A DNA stretch of 64,000 bases from Spinellus fusiger (GCA_025094145.1 JALLLS010000077.1:62001-126000); one strand, 5' to 3'. Positions 34,140 to 46,243 are shown, counted from the stretch's first letter. Notes: generated by a model from the letters alone, not told the origin. Numbers and translations are program-made.

Positions 34140-36673
34140 TCACAGACCTCTTTCTGCCATCACCACAGTCTTCAGTGTGGAAGAGAAGAGTAATGATGAC
34201 CAGGAGAGCATCACTGAAGCTGATGAAGTACTTGGAGAGGAACCTCTTTGGGCTGCTGGAGAAGAAGAGTTCGACAGCATTAACAACGCCTTTGAAGAGA
34301 CTGAATTTGTGGAAGGTGTTTTCCCATTTGCAACCAGATTAGAAATGATCTTCCATCGTTTCTTTTCTGAGAATGAGAGTTGTTTCTCAAAGACACTTGC
34401 GGGGAAGGTCATGTCTTTGTGCTAGGATGTAAGGGATGCCACTCTTGCCAATTCTCAGGAGAAGATACCTGCCTTGGACAGGATTCTTAATCTCAACAAG
34501 AGAGCAAAGAACAATATCCCCAAGCTCCCTATCACCACTTACCAAGTTGCAGTGGTTCAGACATGCAAAGGCTTGCATCCCACCACCAACATTCACGAGT
34601 TCTCTATGAACAAGCCTTCCGAGCACATAAAGCTCCTCACAGCCAACCCCATCAAAACAGCAATGATCTCTACCTTGCCAGACAGAACACCCAACTAGCG
34701 AGTTTCTGTGACTCAAGGAGAGAAGTGGAGAATCCACCCGCTGTTCCAACACCCCATGGTCACTGTTACCATCAACGGTACTTCTGTTTATCTCTGGGTT
34801 GGAGATATTGTGTGCCTCTTTCTTCATGCAACATGGTAGACTGATAGCTGAGGCTTATGAAGCAACACCTGGTTTTTCTGTTGGCAATAACATTGTCATT
34901 CTTGACATTGTTAAAGATGTTCAACTTTCTTCCAACACTCACATCAACTCCACCACCTACCACCCTCTCAAGAGAGTCACTAACAGCCCCAAAAGACAGT
35001 TCATGCCAGTGAAAATTGTGCCTCTGAACTTGTTCTCGGATGACACGAGTGGAAACACCACTAAGAAATGGAACAAGTTTGAGAGTTGGGTAATGTCTCC
35101 TGACGCAATGGCATTCAAGGAACAGAACAAAACAGAGAACATGTTCTTTCTTTGTACCAGCAACAAGTTGTCGGCAATGGAGATGCTTCCGGAGCTGGTA
35201 AAGGACTTGAAGATGTTGGAGAGAGGCGTCGAGATGTTCGATGTGGAGTTTGGAGAATATGCCCTTGTTGTTGGTGTACTTCACCTCATCATGGCAGATA
35301 ATCCCATGCATGCGGCAATTGCATGTAGTCTTGGTGCCAAGGCTAGGCTCCCATGTAGAAAGTGTTTCTGGAGAAAAAGAAGTAGAAGTGCAGTAGTGGA
35401 TGGTGCCCTTGCCAGAAGAAGAGAAGAGTTGGTGGAGATGTACCAGTACTGCAGCAACAACCCCAACAATGCCAGCTTGATAAGTAGCCCCAGCACTGGC
35501 TATAAGCTAACTGGTGGTGAACCCCTCCTGTCTCTCCAGTGGTGATCTCCCTCCAAGGATTGCTCAGTAGAAATACTGCACACCATTCTCCTTAGTATTG
35601 CAAGATACCTTGTGATTGGTATGGAGCCATTTTACACGGAAAAATAAGTCAAGCACTTGGAAGAAAGCTTCTTCAATTACAACTCCAAGGCTTTCACAAG
35701 AAAGCATCGCACAGCTTTTCGCCTCTGTGGCTCATATCTCGGAAGAGATTTTAAAATCATTGTGCAGCAGATGCCCATCATCTTGTATGACTTGATCCAG
35801 AAAGAAGCCATCACCATCACCAACTCAAAGGCAATAATCTTTGATTGTTTTGTAAAACTTGGTTCTCTTGTCTCTCTTCTTTATGAACAAAGAATCAAAG
35901 TCTCTCTGGACATCTACATGAACAAGGTGAGATATTGCACGCAAGAGTTGGTTGCTGCAATCATCCAGTATGATTCCCTGCCAGTCTTAAAGAAGTCTGT
36001 GAAGAAGACAGTCATTAGCAGTACTTTAAAAATGCATCTGCTCAGTCATCTACATGAAGACATCTTGCGTTTCGGATCACCTATCCATTATGAGACTGAG
36101 AGAGAAGAAAAGTATAATAATTTCATCAGAGAACATATACTGCACACCAACCTCCAATTGCTCTCCCATAATGTTGCAATCTCCTTTGAAAAAAAATGCA
36201 TTTCCACATATATCTTCCAAGGTGGATACTGGCAAGTGTCTGGTCATGGCGGTCTCCTTACTGCTGGAGCCGATGTTAAGCTGTTCCAACAGTTCCGTCC
36301 TCTTGTTCTCTCCCGTGAGTTAGTAGATAACAATAGTGGCTCCAAAAGCATTGTTGTTGGTCTGGTTGGTCTCTTTTCCTTTTCTTCTAGTACTTCCCCC
36401 GTCTTTGGTAAAATCGTTGCCATTGACAGAAAAAAAAAGAATATAGCCACCATTGTGCCATACAACTTTCAACTAGCCTCTGACCAAATTCCATCTACCC
36501 ACCCACAATATCTTACCTTGGCTGTAGAAAGCCCCAACTATCACACTCATTTTTGCTTGGGTCAAAAGGATGGCATTGGAAACAATGTTGTCTTGCCCTT
36601 GAGCACTACAGTTGTAGTAGCTTTTGATGATGTAGTTGTTGTAGAGGCAGTTGACATTCAGTCAATGAATTAA
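34140..36673 (+). pseudogene. Decayed gene of a large fungal repetitive protein family
   Basis: Protein pieces in one direction: an acidic N-terminal segment (SITEADEVLGEEPLWAAG), a middle part with MPVKIVPLNLFSDDTSGNTT, KKWNKFESW, LGAKARLPCRKCFW, and a C-terminal part with LKMHLLSHLHEDILRFGSP and NNFIREHILHTN. These blocks are familiar from large hypothetical proteins that occur in many copies in Agaricomycetes and Mucoromycota and behave like transposon-borne genes; their activity is unknown to me. Breaks: TAG near 34424, TAG near 34696, a frame change near 34800, TGA at 35543 and TAA at 35646. The last frame (35657-36673, 338 residues) is fully open, and its last 140 residues (valine-rich) are not typical of the family. 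Confidence 0.7.
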
Positions 36674-37138
36674 TGCACTGTGCTCAATGTAAGTAGGTTT
36701 GACTCTCTTTTTTGGACATTGACCACTAGAATTAATTCAGTGTGAGTCCTATAATAAATATTTTTTAAACATTGTTATGCTTCAAATACTGTGGGCTTAA
36801 GGATGTCGTAAAGACTTTCCCCATAATTGGAAGAATCACTCTTTTGGGAATTAGGACTCATTTATTACTAAACTAAGAAGAGGACTCTATTGAATATTAA
36901 GGGATGTCGATAGTTCATAGTATTTTGAGAGAATACCCCTGAAGCTAAAGCCATTAAAAAAGTATAAAAGAATTAAAAATTCCATTCAATAAACAACAGA
37001 GTTTAACTACACTTTCTACTGTTCCGTATACCATTGGCCTAAAAACCCAAAGACGACAAGGATAACACATTATGCTAAGAGAAGAATATCAGTGACTGAG
37101 TTGTAATTTTAGGGTGATTCTTGTTCTATTTCTTCCTT

Positions 37139-37873
37139 CTATATCCAACTTTATAACCCCAGAGTAAAGCCAGATGGATTAAGCTATGTGGCAATGTACT
37201 CTGGCAAAATTGCTCAAAGAATAGGACGAGCTTATAACCTTCCTAAATATACATTAAAAGTAGATTATCTTGAGCGTCTTCAAAGTGAGATTACTAGTCT
37301 AGTGCGTGGCAAGAATCTACTAGTGACGGTAGCTTGCTCATTGAGGCTGCTGATGGGTGTGTTGAGCGGGAATGCCAACACTGTCATAGAGTGCAAAGAC
37401 TCCTTCAGCAACAGACGCTGTATCCTCACTTCTCCTCCGATCTCTCCTCTACCACCCACTCTTAGCCCGTTTAGCAAAGCCAGAAGCTGCTAGTGTAGTT
37501 GCTACATATATTCTCAGGATTGTCCGAGTTGCTCTAAGTATCCCTCGTTGGATTTCGAATCGCCACAGGATGACGGTTATCTTTTTAGTGTCCTGATCTC
37601 CTTGCTGACTTTATGGCCTTTTTGGATGTCTATTCATAATTCTCATCTCTACTCATTTTTTATTGTTTTCCCCTGATCTGAGGTTTTGTGTTTCTCTTGT
37701 CCTTCTGTTTCCTCCCTCTTTGCATTATTATTTTTTCACTTGAGTATTTGAAGTGTTTCTATGTTTATTCTTATTTTTCTCAAAGGTTCTCATAGGGTGG
37801 ATAAAATGTCCAATGCGTGAATAGCAAATTATGCCGAAAAATAAAAAATACTTTGAACTATATCCAACTTTAT
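37139..37873 (+). mobile_element. Truncated retroelement-like insertion with 16-bp target-site duplication
   Basis: CTATATCCAACTTTAT occurs at 37139-37154 and 37858-37873, as a perfect direct repeat around a 703-bp insert. The insert ends with an A-rich stretch (GAAAAATAAAAAATAC) on the right, so a 5'-truncated LINE or a retrocopy inserted in plus orientation is the best reading. The 101-codon frame inside (LSYVAMYSGKIAQRIGRAYN) is open but has no recognised family; it lacks an ATG at its 5' end, as expected for a truncated copy. Confidence 0.65.
37166..37859. repeat. 694-bp inverted repeat, left arm
   Basis: Reverse complement of 40974-41667 over the same length, with the enclosed 101-codon frame identical on both sides. 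The arms enclose adenylating-enzyme gene A. Confidence 0.9.
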
Positions 37874-38047
37874 GTTTAATTACAAAGTCAATAGTCATTG
37901 CTAAAGCAGGCAAGTAGAATATGAAATGGCTCATTTAGACAGCGAAAAAGCTTTTTAAAACAGATTAGTCAATCATATGAATATTGCAATTATATTCTCA
38001 GGATATTTCTTTATATATCCCAAAAAATCTCCTGGTTTGTAAGTGTA

Positions 38048-38074
38048 GAATAGGTGGATAGACGTCACCTATTC
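38048..38074. promoter_or_regulatory. Palindromic CRE-like site upstream of gene A
   Basis: GAATAGGTG and CACCTATTC form 9-bp inverted halves around a spacer carrying ACGTCA. A nearly identical site followed by the same CGCATGGATGGCTGTG lies upstream of gene C at 59370. Location is about 0.7 kb before the gene A start. A regulatory role is inferred only from conservation and symmetry. Confidence 0.4.
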
Positions 38075-38781
38075 GCATGGATGGCTGTGACGAAGGAGGA
38101 AAATAGTGAAGTTGCTAAAATAGCTAGAAGGAAGAAAGGTTTCAGATAGAAAGCCTATATAATAGCAAACTCTACAATTGAAATAAAAATAGAAGTCAAT
38201 ACAAATACCTGGAATCCATAAGTAGGGTAGTTTAGGCCCAAGGATAAGTTAAGTTATTGGTTCTTGCTCTGGTTCCTGTTTGTTCTCTTGTTTGTTCGTT
38301 TCGGTTGTCCGTGCATAGAAGAAGTCTCCGTTACCTGTTCTTTCGTTCCTCCCCAGATCTGCTCCCAGAGTGTCCCCTCCAGACCGCTACAACCATAGTC
38401 CCCGCAGCCATAAGAACTAAGTTCCCCCTACACACCACACAAGATCTCACCCAACCCCTACATATACAAGAGCAGCTAGCCTTTCCCCGAGGTCCTGCGT
38501 GTCTCAAGACGAACCCCGTTGCCCGAACATACATAAGCTTTATTGACTTGTGTTTACTCTTCTATTATCACTATCTAAATCTATACTTTTGTACATTTAT
38601 TTCTTAAATAATAAAGCAAGGTCTTGTGTAAGTGCATAAATTTATGTCATGAGACTACCTATAAATAAAGTGTTTGAGCTATGATAAAATACAGTTACTT
38701 CTCCCGAGTGTTTTATAGCACTTGTATTCAGTAAATCTTCTCTTCTGATCTTTCACCGTTCAAGCATACAATCTATCCAAG

Positions 38782-40780
38782 ATGACTCGCGAATTGGAAT
38801 CCATACCAGAAGAGAATCTTCTTGAATATTGGAAGAGATACTTGGCTATTCATGCTGAAAAGAGACTTGCACAGTATTTTACAAGGCTCGAAGATGGCAC
38901 TGAGACTTACAAGACACTCACTTATGAGCAATTTGACCGCATTACAACCAATCTTGCCTGTGAATGGAAACCAATGTTCAAAGATAACACCCACATTGGC
39001 TACATTAATGATCACACTATCGATTATTTGATTACATATGTCAGTATTCTGAAAATGAACTCAATCTTAGTGTGCCTCTCTACCAGAAATTCAGCAGCAG
39101 CAAACGCTAGCTTACTTCAAAATGTAAACACCACAACTCTGTTAGCTGTTCCAAGTTACAGCACCATGGCATATGATACATCAGCTATTCTAGGAAATTG
39201 CAAAGTAACCATTGTCAATCCCTATGACATTGACACAATGGTTGAAAACCCTTTGAACCCCAATGCTGAAGAAATACTGAAAGAAACAACAAGAAGGGAT
39301 GCCAAAGAAACAACTCTAGTTCTTCACAGGTAAAATTATCCTTTCTTATAGCACTTAATTGAATCATTGTATCTATTATAAGCTCGGGATCGACAGGCAC
39401 ACCAAAGTCTATTCACATGAATAGTCAAGGGTTTTTATACGCAAAAAGTTTAATCAGAACCAGTGAGAAAGACGGTGGATTTAATATACTTGGTGATCAA
39501 CCTAATACTTATCTTTACTGTTCAGCTTTGTATGTGTTTAGAGGCATCTGAGTTTTATATTCAAAACCTTATATCTAATGTAACTATAGATTCCACATGT
39601 CTGGTCATTCAAGCATCGTAGGCGCAATTATATCTGGAAGCTGTATGGTTTTTATGGAGCCAGGGACATACTCCCTAAAAAATATTATTATAACCATTCA
39701 AGATACCAAGTGTGATATTGCTTCACTTTCGCCGTTAGCTTTAGAGCAGTTTATTCATTATTTAAACGAGACTGGCAAGTGGTCTGTGTTTCAGAGCCTA
39801 AAGTTAATAGTGTAAGTATTAATATGAAGCAAAAAGCCACCCTGTTTACATTATGTTGTTTAAAAATAGACACGGTGGTGCATCTCTTAAAAATGAAATT
39901 TCAGAAATATATAGAGAAAAGCATATCAACATCTTCTCAGTATATGGAGGCACAGGTAAGAGAATAATGTATTATTTGCCACTGAAATTCTCATTAACAT
40001 CATTCGATTATTGCGTTTAGAGATGGGTGTTCCTATGACAGAAAGCATGGTACTCGACAGTCCCAACAAGTATTATTTAAGACCATTATCAACAATGAAG
40101 CAATATTGCCTATGGGAAGACTATGCTCCTGACCCGAGATTGAAGCAGCTTATTGTTCGACACGATTGTCCAACTTTGAGCAATAGTGCCAAAAGAAGAG
40201 AGGACGGAAATTATGAGACTAACGACTTGTTTCTGGAAGACGAATTAAATCCTGGGCACTATACATATGTTAGTCGTACAGAAGACACTTTAGTCTTGTA
40301 AGTCTTAGCAAAACGTACACAATAGTACCAAACTAATTATTAAAATAATAACTGGTATTTAGGAACACCGCCAGTAAAGTCAATCCTCTTCCTATTGAAA
40401 CAGTTATTCGTGAATGTCCCATCATAAATGAATGTCTTGTTTTTGGTATGGGCTATCCATGCATTGGTGTTTTGGTAAAATTGTCTGAGGATGCTCATCT
40501 TAAATATTCTGTTGATGAGATCCAGGACATTGGTAAGTGTTTCTGATTATCAAAATTACTTTCTTCTTATGTCTTATCTTTCTCTTTACTAGTGTACTCG
40601 GCTGTTGACAAAGCAAATACTTTTGCCCTGGAATATACAGTCATTAAGAAGTCCATGATAAAGATACTTTCAGCCAATGAGACTTTTCCTATGACAGATA
40701 AGAATACGGTGAAAAGAAAACTTGGCTATATTCAGTACAAGAACACTATTGAAGCTCTTTATGAACAGTCATCTGTCTAG
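38782..40780 (+). CDS. Stand-alone adenylate-forming enzyme A (ANL superfamily, NRPS-like A domain)
   Basis: Seven exons: 38782-39329, 39383-39529, 39590-39811, 39870-39955, 40021-40297, 40363-40532, 40593-40780; 1638 nt, 545 residues. It should activate a carboxylic acid as its acyl-AMP. Motifs: A3 SSGSTGTPKSIH (residues about 183-194), SGHSS, A5 VYGGTEMG, A7 YETNDLF, A8 SRTEDTLVL, and TDKNTVKRK near the C-terminus, which holds the usual A10 lysine. This last form is that of the adenylation domains of fungal adenylate-forming reductases and aminoadipate-reductase-like proteins. No carrier-protein or reductase domain follows, so the product acts alone or in trans. The acid cannot be predicted. 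ATG is in AAGATGACTCGC. The gene sits between 694-bp inverted repeats and has two paralogs at 51.6 and 57.0 kb. Confidence 0.9.
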
Positions 40781-40973
40781 TTCTTTATAGTTTATGAGCA
40801 AGAGTATAGTTGTATTTATAAATATTTACAAATATTTTCTTAGTAATCATGTCAACTATGATAATTATTTCAGTAGAAGATTAATCAAATAAATTGTTTA
40901 TTCATATTTAACAGATATTGCTAGTGGCTGAGGTTTTCATAAACTACTTGTTGTTTCGACAAGAATATACTAC

Positions 40974-41667
40974 AGTTCAAAGTATTTTTTATTTTTCGGC
41001 ATAATTTGCTATTCACGCATTGGACATTTTATCCACCCTATGAGAACCTTTGAGAAAAATAAGAATAAACATAGAAACACTTCAAATACTCAAGTGAAAA
41101 AATAATAATGCAAAGAGGGAGGAAACAGAAGGACAAGAGAAACACAAAACCTCAGATCAGGGGAAAACAATAAAAAATGAGTAGAGATGAGAATTATGAA
41201 TAGACATCCAAAAAGGCCATAAAGTCAGCAAGGAGATCAGGACACTAAAAAGATAACCGTCATCCTGTGGCGATTCGAAATCCAACGAGGGATACTTAGA
41301 GCAACTCGGACAATCCTGAGAATATATGTAGCAACTACACTAGCAGCTTCTGGCTTTGCTAAACGGGCTAAGAGTGGGTGGTAGAGGAGAGATCGGAGGA
41401 GAAGTGAGGATACAGCGTCTGTTGCTGAAGGAGTCTTTGCACTCTATGACAGTGTTGGCATTCCCGCTCAACACACCCATCAGCAGCCTCAATGAGCAAG
41501 CTACCGTCACTAGTAGATTCTTGCCACGCACTAGACTAGTAATCTCACTTTGAAGACGCTCAAGATAATCTACTTTTAATGTATATTTAGGAAGGTTATA
41601 AGCTCGTCCTATTCTTTGAGCAATTTTGCCAGAGTACATTGCCACATAGCTTAATCCATCTGGCTTT
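40974..41667. repeat. 694-bp inverted repeat, right arm
   Basis: Inverted copy of 37166-37859. It lacks the 16-bp target duplication seen around the left copy, so it is unlikely to be an independent retroinsertion. Confidence 0.9.
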
Positions 41668-41761
41668 CAATAAAACAAGGAAGATTTAAAATTCAGACCA
41701 TAGTTTTACCCTTAAAATTTATTATTATTAAACATTCTTCATTTATCGGTTTTCCACTCTA

Positions 41762-42840
41762 ATGTCTACCACATCTAACACCACCGAACAAACCAAAAAA
41801 CCTCTTGGAAACAGGAAAAATAAATAGTGAAGACTATAATCATTGTCTCATTGCTCAAGAGGCCACTGCCAATGAGACCACTCATGTTGCCATCTCTGCT
41901 AGGTTTGGAGTTAGTAAGCAGTTCATCTCCCGCATCGTAAAGAGATACAAAGAAACTTGTTGCTTCAAGGCCAAAAGAAGCACCGGGATTAAGCTCATTC
42001 TCGGTTAGAGAGACTAGAGAGAGATCGGACACACATTAGAAAGAGATTCATTCCAGACAATGGCTCAACTTCACAAGGAAATGACCACCAAGGTGTCCAT
42101 GAACACTTTTAGAAAAATGATGAAGAAGCTTGGCCTGTTTTCTTGTAGGGTGATTAAGAAAACTTCCCTCACCAACAAGCACAAAAATTTGAGGCTTGCT
42201 TGGGCTAAAACCCACCTCCATTGGACTGAGGAAGACTGAAAGACAGTCATCTGGTTCGATGAGTCAAAGTATCAACTGATGAGGACCAATAACCGGACCA
42301 GTGTAGTACTAAGAAAGAAGGAAGGGCTGCTCTCAAATAATTTTAATCCCACTAGAAAGTTTAGTGGCGGTAGCATGATGGTGTGGGGTTCTTTTTCTGG
42401 TGAAGGTGTTGGAAGGTTGGTGGCTGTGAAGGGCAGTATAGACAGTAGAAGATACATTGATATATTAAAAAAGGATGGCTGCCCTGAGTCGATCCAGCTC
42501 AGGGCACTGAATTCAGAGGTGTATTATGTTCTTCAAGAGGACAATGCCAGATGCCACAAGAGTAGAAAGTCCAGGTTGTGGAAGGCAAATGAGAGCATTG
42601 CCAGCATGGGGCGGAGATTCAAGGCCGTCATTGAGGCCAAGGGTGGAAACACCAAATATTGAAGATTTCCACCCAATATATATGTATATAATATTATGTT
42701 GACCTTCTTTATACTCCATCTTATCTTGAAGTCTCTAATGTGTGTTTAATGTATGTTTTTATGACAAAGAATAAGTACCTCCTATTATAGAAGCAACCGG
42801 GACATAAAAAATATTCCTTATTATTTTGAAAGTCACTGTA
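41762..42840 (+). pseudogene. Tc1-like transposase, family 3, with internal deletion
   Basis: N-terminal HTH (ATHVAISARFGVSKQFISR), then in shifted frames TFRKMMKKLGLFSCRV, a region with TVIWFDESKYQLM (first Asp), SGGSMMVWGSFSGEGVG, YVLQEDNARCHKS (second Asp) and directly SIASMGRRFKAVIEAKGG. About 40-50 residues including the third acidic residue are missing between the last two. A stop (EED followed by TGA) replaces Trp near 42238. The right end runs to a CACTGTA at 42840; no matching left TIR is seen. Confidence 0.8.
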
Positions 42841-44528
42841 GAAGGAAGAAATAGAACAAGAATCACCCCAAAATTACAACTCAGTCACTGATATTCTTCT
42901 CTTGTCGGATAATCACTTTCCATAAATAGAACTATCGATCATCCCAGTCAGTAGAAACACAAACTGCCTAAACGGGACCACATGGTAGAAGATGAGTTAG
43001 TTAGCAAGGCGTATATCTAGGGGATGATACTTTAGCAAGAGAAGGCTTTCCATAGCTTTTATTAGTAGATATTAGTAACTAGAAAATTATAAAAGAAGTG
43101 TGAGAGACTCACCAATAAAGATCAGACTTTGTTTACTCTTTGAACTGTCCGGATTTCCTTTGGTTAAAGCCAAGGACGACACTCTTAGCATAATGTGTTA
43201 TCCTTAAGCCCATAGTATTTGTGGTATAGCACTATTTGAGAGATATTTATTATAGAACACACTGAATTAGCTCTATTCATCATTGTCCATAAAATAGAAC
43301 CAAAATTACTTGTGTTGAGAACTGTATAGCCATTCATTGACTCAATATTCATAATCACTTTAGCAACTGTCTCATTGTAACCATTCTCAACAATTTTACT
43401 TAATGATAACAAGGTATTGTTTCTAATACCGGACTTTAGGCTCAAGGTAAATAGACTGAATTTTACTTGTGAGCTTTATAATTGGAGACTAGTGTATACA
43501 TAACCGGAATGGAGAAATAAAAGTTGTTATTTGTTTTGATAATCCCCTCTTTTTGTTATTTCTTGCACTGTACATACAACTTAAAACCTAAGTACTCGTC
43601 AAGATTGACATAAGTGAGCAAGGTAATGTGCTATTATTAACAAAACAAAACAATAGAAGGAAGTGATAGACGCTACCAAAGGCTATTCTTGAGATAAAAG
43701 GTAATTAGTATCTTCATCTGGGCTTGATCTTAGTTTAATCCACAAGACATAGTACTGACTCTTCTTCTAATAGATTATATATGGCTTATTATTCTCAAGA
43801 CAATTATTAATTACAAGGTAAGCATATTATCTCTCTTTATTGAATTATTACTAATGCACTCTCTTGTTATTAGATAAGTTAAGACTCTTTCTTAAGTCAG
43901 TCCTAGGTGGTCTTTTTCCTTCTTTACTGTCTAGAGTGTCTAGGGTATACTCCTGAGCATAGTTATCTATCTCCTAAGGATAAAGCACGAGGCTTTTAGG
44001 GTGTGGATTCTATTGCTATAAGCTGCCTAGAACAGTAGTAGCTATAGTAATAATATGTTATTAACTATATGGTTGTAAGAAACAACATACTTTGGAAATA
44101 AGAAACTGCATACCCATAAATCTTTTATTTTACATTATTCTCGGGAAATATTGGAGCATTCTTAGGTTCTTAATTTTACAATGAACATCCAATAAGTAAA
44201 ATTCAATGCAACAGTTCTGGTCAGTCACAAAAGGTAAGCTAAAGAATTTTTTTTTTAAAAAAAAAAAGAGTCTTTATTTTGAGTAATCTAATAGGCTTTT
44301 GTGGTTGCTATGTATTGACATGTGATAGTCGTATTGATTCTAGACCTATTTAATTAAGAAATCATTTTGGAGCATTTGGCATAGTAGGATTTTGCTTTAA
44401 TCTTTTCTTTTGTCCCAATATTTTCTGAAAATAGTGTAAAGATCGCTCTTTAAAAATAAACTACTTTCCACTGCGTAAAAAGAATATAGTATTGCCTCTT
44501 TAAACTCAAAAAACCCTTAGGTGTGTAT
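42841..44528 (+). mobile_element. 1.2-kb TIR family copy carrying two nested insertions
   Basis: Starts abruptly at GAAGGAAGAAATAG, an internal position of the family, where it meets the Tc1 end, and finishes at CTTAGGTGTGTA near 44528. It is interrupted at about 42889-43184 by the element also present at 33115 and at 44141-44436 by the 290-bp element also present at 54510. This order makes it older than both insertions. Confidence 0.65.
44141..44436 (+). mobile_element. 290-bp MITE-like element, copy 1
   Basis: Nearly identical to 54510-54805 in direct orientation. Imperfect inverted ends (GGGAAATATTGG and CCAATATTTTCTG) and a central T-run followed by an A-run. No ORF. Confidence 0.7.
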
Positions 44529-44652
44529 CTATCAGTGTAAAAATAATTGTTATCTAAGCTTATAGAGTAATTATAGGAGAATTTGGCGTTTGATTGAACA
44601 TATTAATATTTGATAAAGGGAAAATTTACAATGCTTCTCTATCGCAATTCAT

Positions 44653-46243
44653 TTACACAGACAATTCAGCCTTGATTTTGTTTTTAAGTTCATCAGCATA
44701 AGGAGCCAATGCAGGCTGAACATGTTTCTTTACAAATGAATCCACTTGCTCAGGGGCACGTCCAATAAAAGTAGAGGGATCAAGAAGAGCAGGAAGCTTA
44801 TCATTGTTAGTTAAAAGTATTGCTATTATGACTTACCTCTGCCCAGATTGGCTCAAAGTACTTGGTCTTCTTAATACGCTCAATCAGATCATTTTCACCA
44901 CCCTCAATTTTCACGACGTGACCTGCTTGATGAGAAAGAACACGTATTTCTTCGTGACACTCTTGACGATCACCGCCCTTCTTGACCATGGCCATAATAA
45001 TATTCTCAGTAGCCATGAAAGGTAACTCCTGGTTAATGCGACGTCCGATGACCTTGGGATATACAACCATGCCCTCGAAAATATTCTGCATGGTCGTCAA
45101 CAAAATATCAGTAGTAAGAAATGCCTCAGGAAGAGAGATACGACGGATAGCACTGTCATCAAGAGTACGTTCAAGCCATTGAACAGCGCTTGTTTGTAAA
45201 GCATCATTAACAAGAACCATCAAGTGACGAGACAAAGAGCACACACGTTCGCAGCGCATAGGGTTGCGCTTATAAGCCATGGCAGAACTGCCAATCTGAT
45301 CTTTTTCAAAAGGCTCTTCAATCTCCTTCAAGTTGGCCAAGAGGCGGATATCAGTAGCAATCTTATGGGCAGAAGCACCAAAGCCAGAAAGAGGATTAAG
45401 CACATCAATATCAATTTTGCGAGAGTAGGTTTGGCCACACACGGGATAGGCTTCCTTGAAACCCGACAATTCAGTCACCAACTCATCTAATGCTTCAACC
45501 TATCAGACAGTTTAGTCATGCTTCATCTTGTACTATTTACCTTATCATGGTCGCCATTGAACAAGGCCATAAACGAAGCCTGAGTACCTGTAGTACCCTT
45601 GACACCACGGAACTTAAGATCATCGCGTGCACGTTCAAAGTTACGCAAATCCCATAATAGCTCTTGGATCCAAAGAGTAGCACGCTTGCCTACAGTGACA
45701 AGCTGAGCAGGTTGGAAATGAGTGAAACCGAGTGTAGGCAAAGCACGGTATTCTTCGGCAAATTTTGTCAAGATATCAATGACATGCACCAGTTTTTTGA
45801 TAACAATATCATAGGCATCACGAAGAATAATGAGGTCACCATTATCTAAAGAAAGCATTAGTGTTCTAATCCTATGAACTCGACTGCTACAATTGTAACT
45901 ATAACTATTTACCAGTAACATAGCAAGAAGTAGCACCAAGATGGATAATTCCTGCTGCCTTGGGTGCAACCTGACCAAACGTATGGACGTGTGCCATAAC
46001 ATCGTGTCTTCTTTTTTTTTCCTCAATAGCAGCCACTTCATAGTCGATATGTTCAATGTTAGACTCCATTTGCTCGATAGCTTCGTCTGTAATATCAGTT
46101 AGACCAAGACGCTGTTCAGCCTTGGCAAGGTTAATCCAGAGTTTACGCCAGGTAGTGTAGCGTTTATCTTCAGAGAAGTTAAATGCCATTTCCTTGGATG
46201 CATATCGAGAGGTCAGAGGACTTTGGTACTTGTCGTGGGACAT
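44653..46243 (-). CDS. ADE13: Adenylosuccinate lyase
   Basis: Four exons: 45913-46243, 45541-45845, 44837-45499, 44653-44796; 1443 nt, 480 residues (yeast Ade13 is 482). It cleaves SAICAR to AICAR and adenylosuccinate to AMP in purine synthesis, as a cytosolic homotetramer. Landmarks: [14 protein letters not shown] at the N-terminus, [20 protein letters not shown] (with the substrate-binding T-S), [27 protein letters not shown] and the fumarase/lyase signature [11 protein letters not shown] (residues about 282-292) with the catalytic serine loop. The last intron has a CTAAC branch-point-like motif before its AAG acceptor. No breaks; the gene looks functional. Confidence 0.96.

Larger units (their letters stand above)
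36770..38043 (-). mobile_element. Reverse copy of the 1.2-kb TIR family, interrupted by a retroinsertion
   Basis: The end TACAAACCAGGAGATTTTT (minus strand, at 38043) and following GGGATATATAAAGAAATAT match the ends at 3393 and 55215. The copy runs leftwards to 37874, is interrupted by the insert at 37155-37857, and resumes at 37138 with the block complementary to GAAGGAAGAAATAGAACAAG of the other copies. The far end is not clear. Confidence 0.65.

Noticed and set aside
34140..34844. Antisense ORFs on the minus strand at 34.1-35.3 kb
   Set aside because: Shadows of the decayed plus-strand gene, whose family blocks are readable only in the plus direction.
38773..39015. 80-codon antisense ORF present twice (also 58791-59033)
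   Set aside because: It is conserved only because the overlapping first exons of genes A and C are the same; no independent sign of coding.
37166..41667. LTR retrotransposon with 694-bp LTRs
   Set aside because: The two copies are inverted rather than direct, do not start with TG or end with CA, and no gag-pol lies between them.
44982..45490. Plus-strand ORFs over ADE13
   Set aside because: Antisense shadows of the ADE13 third exon.
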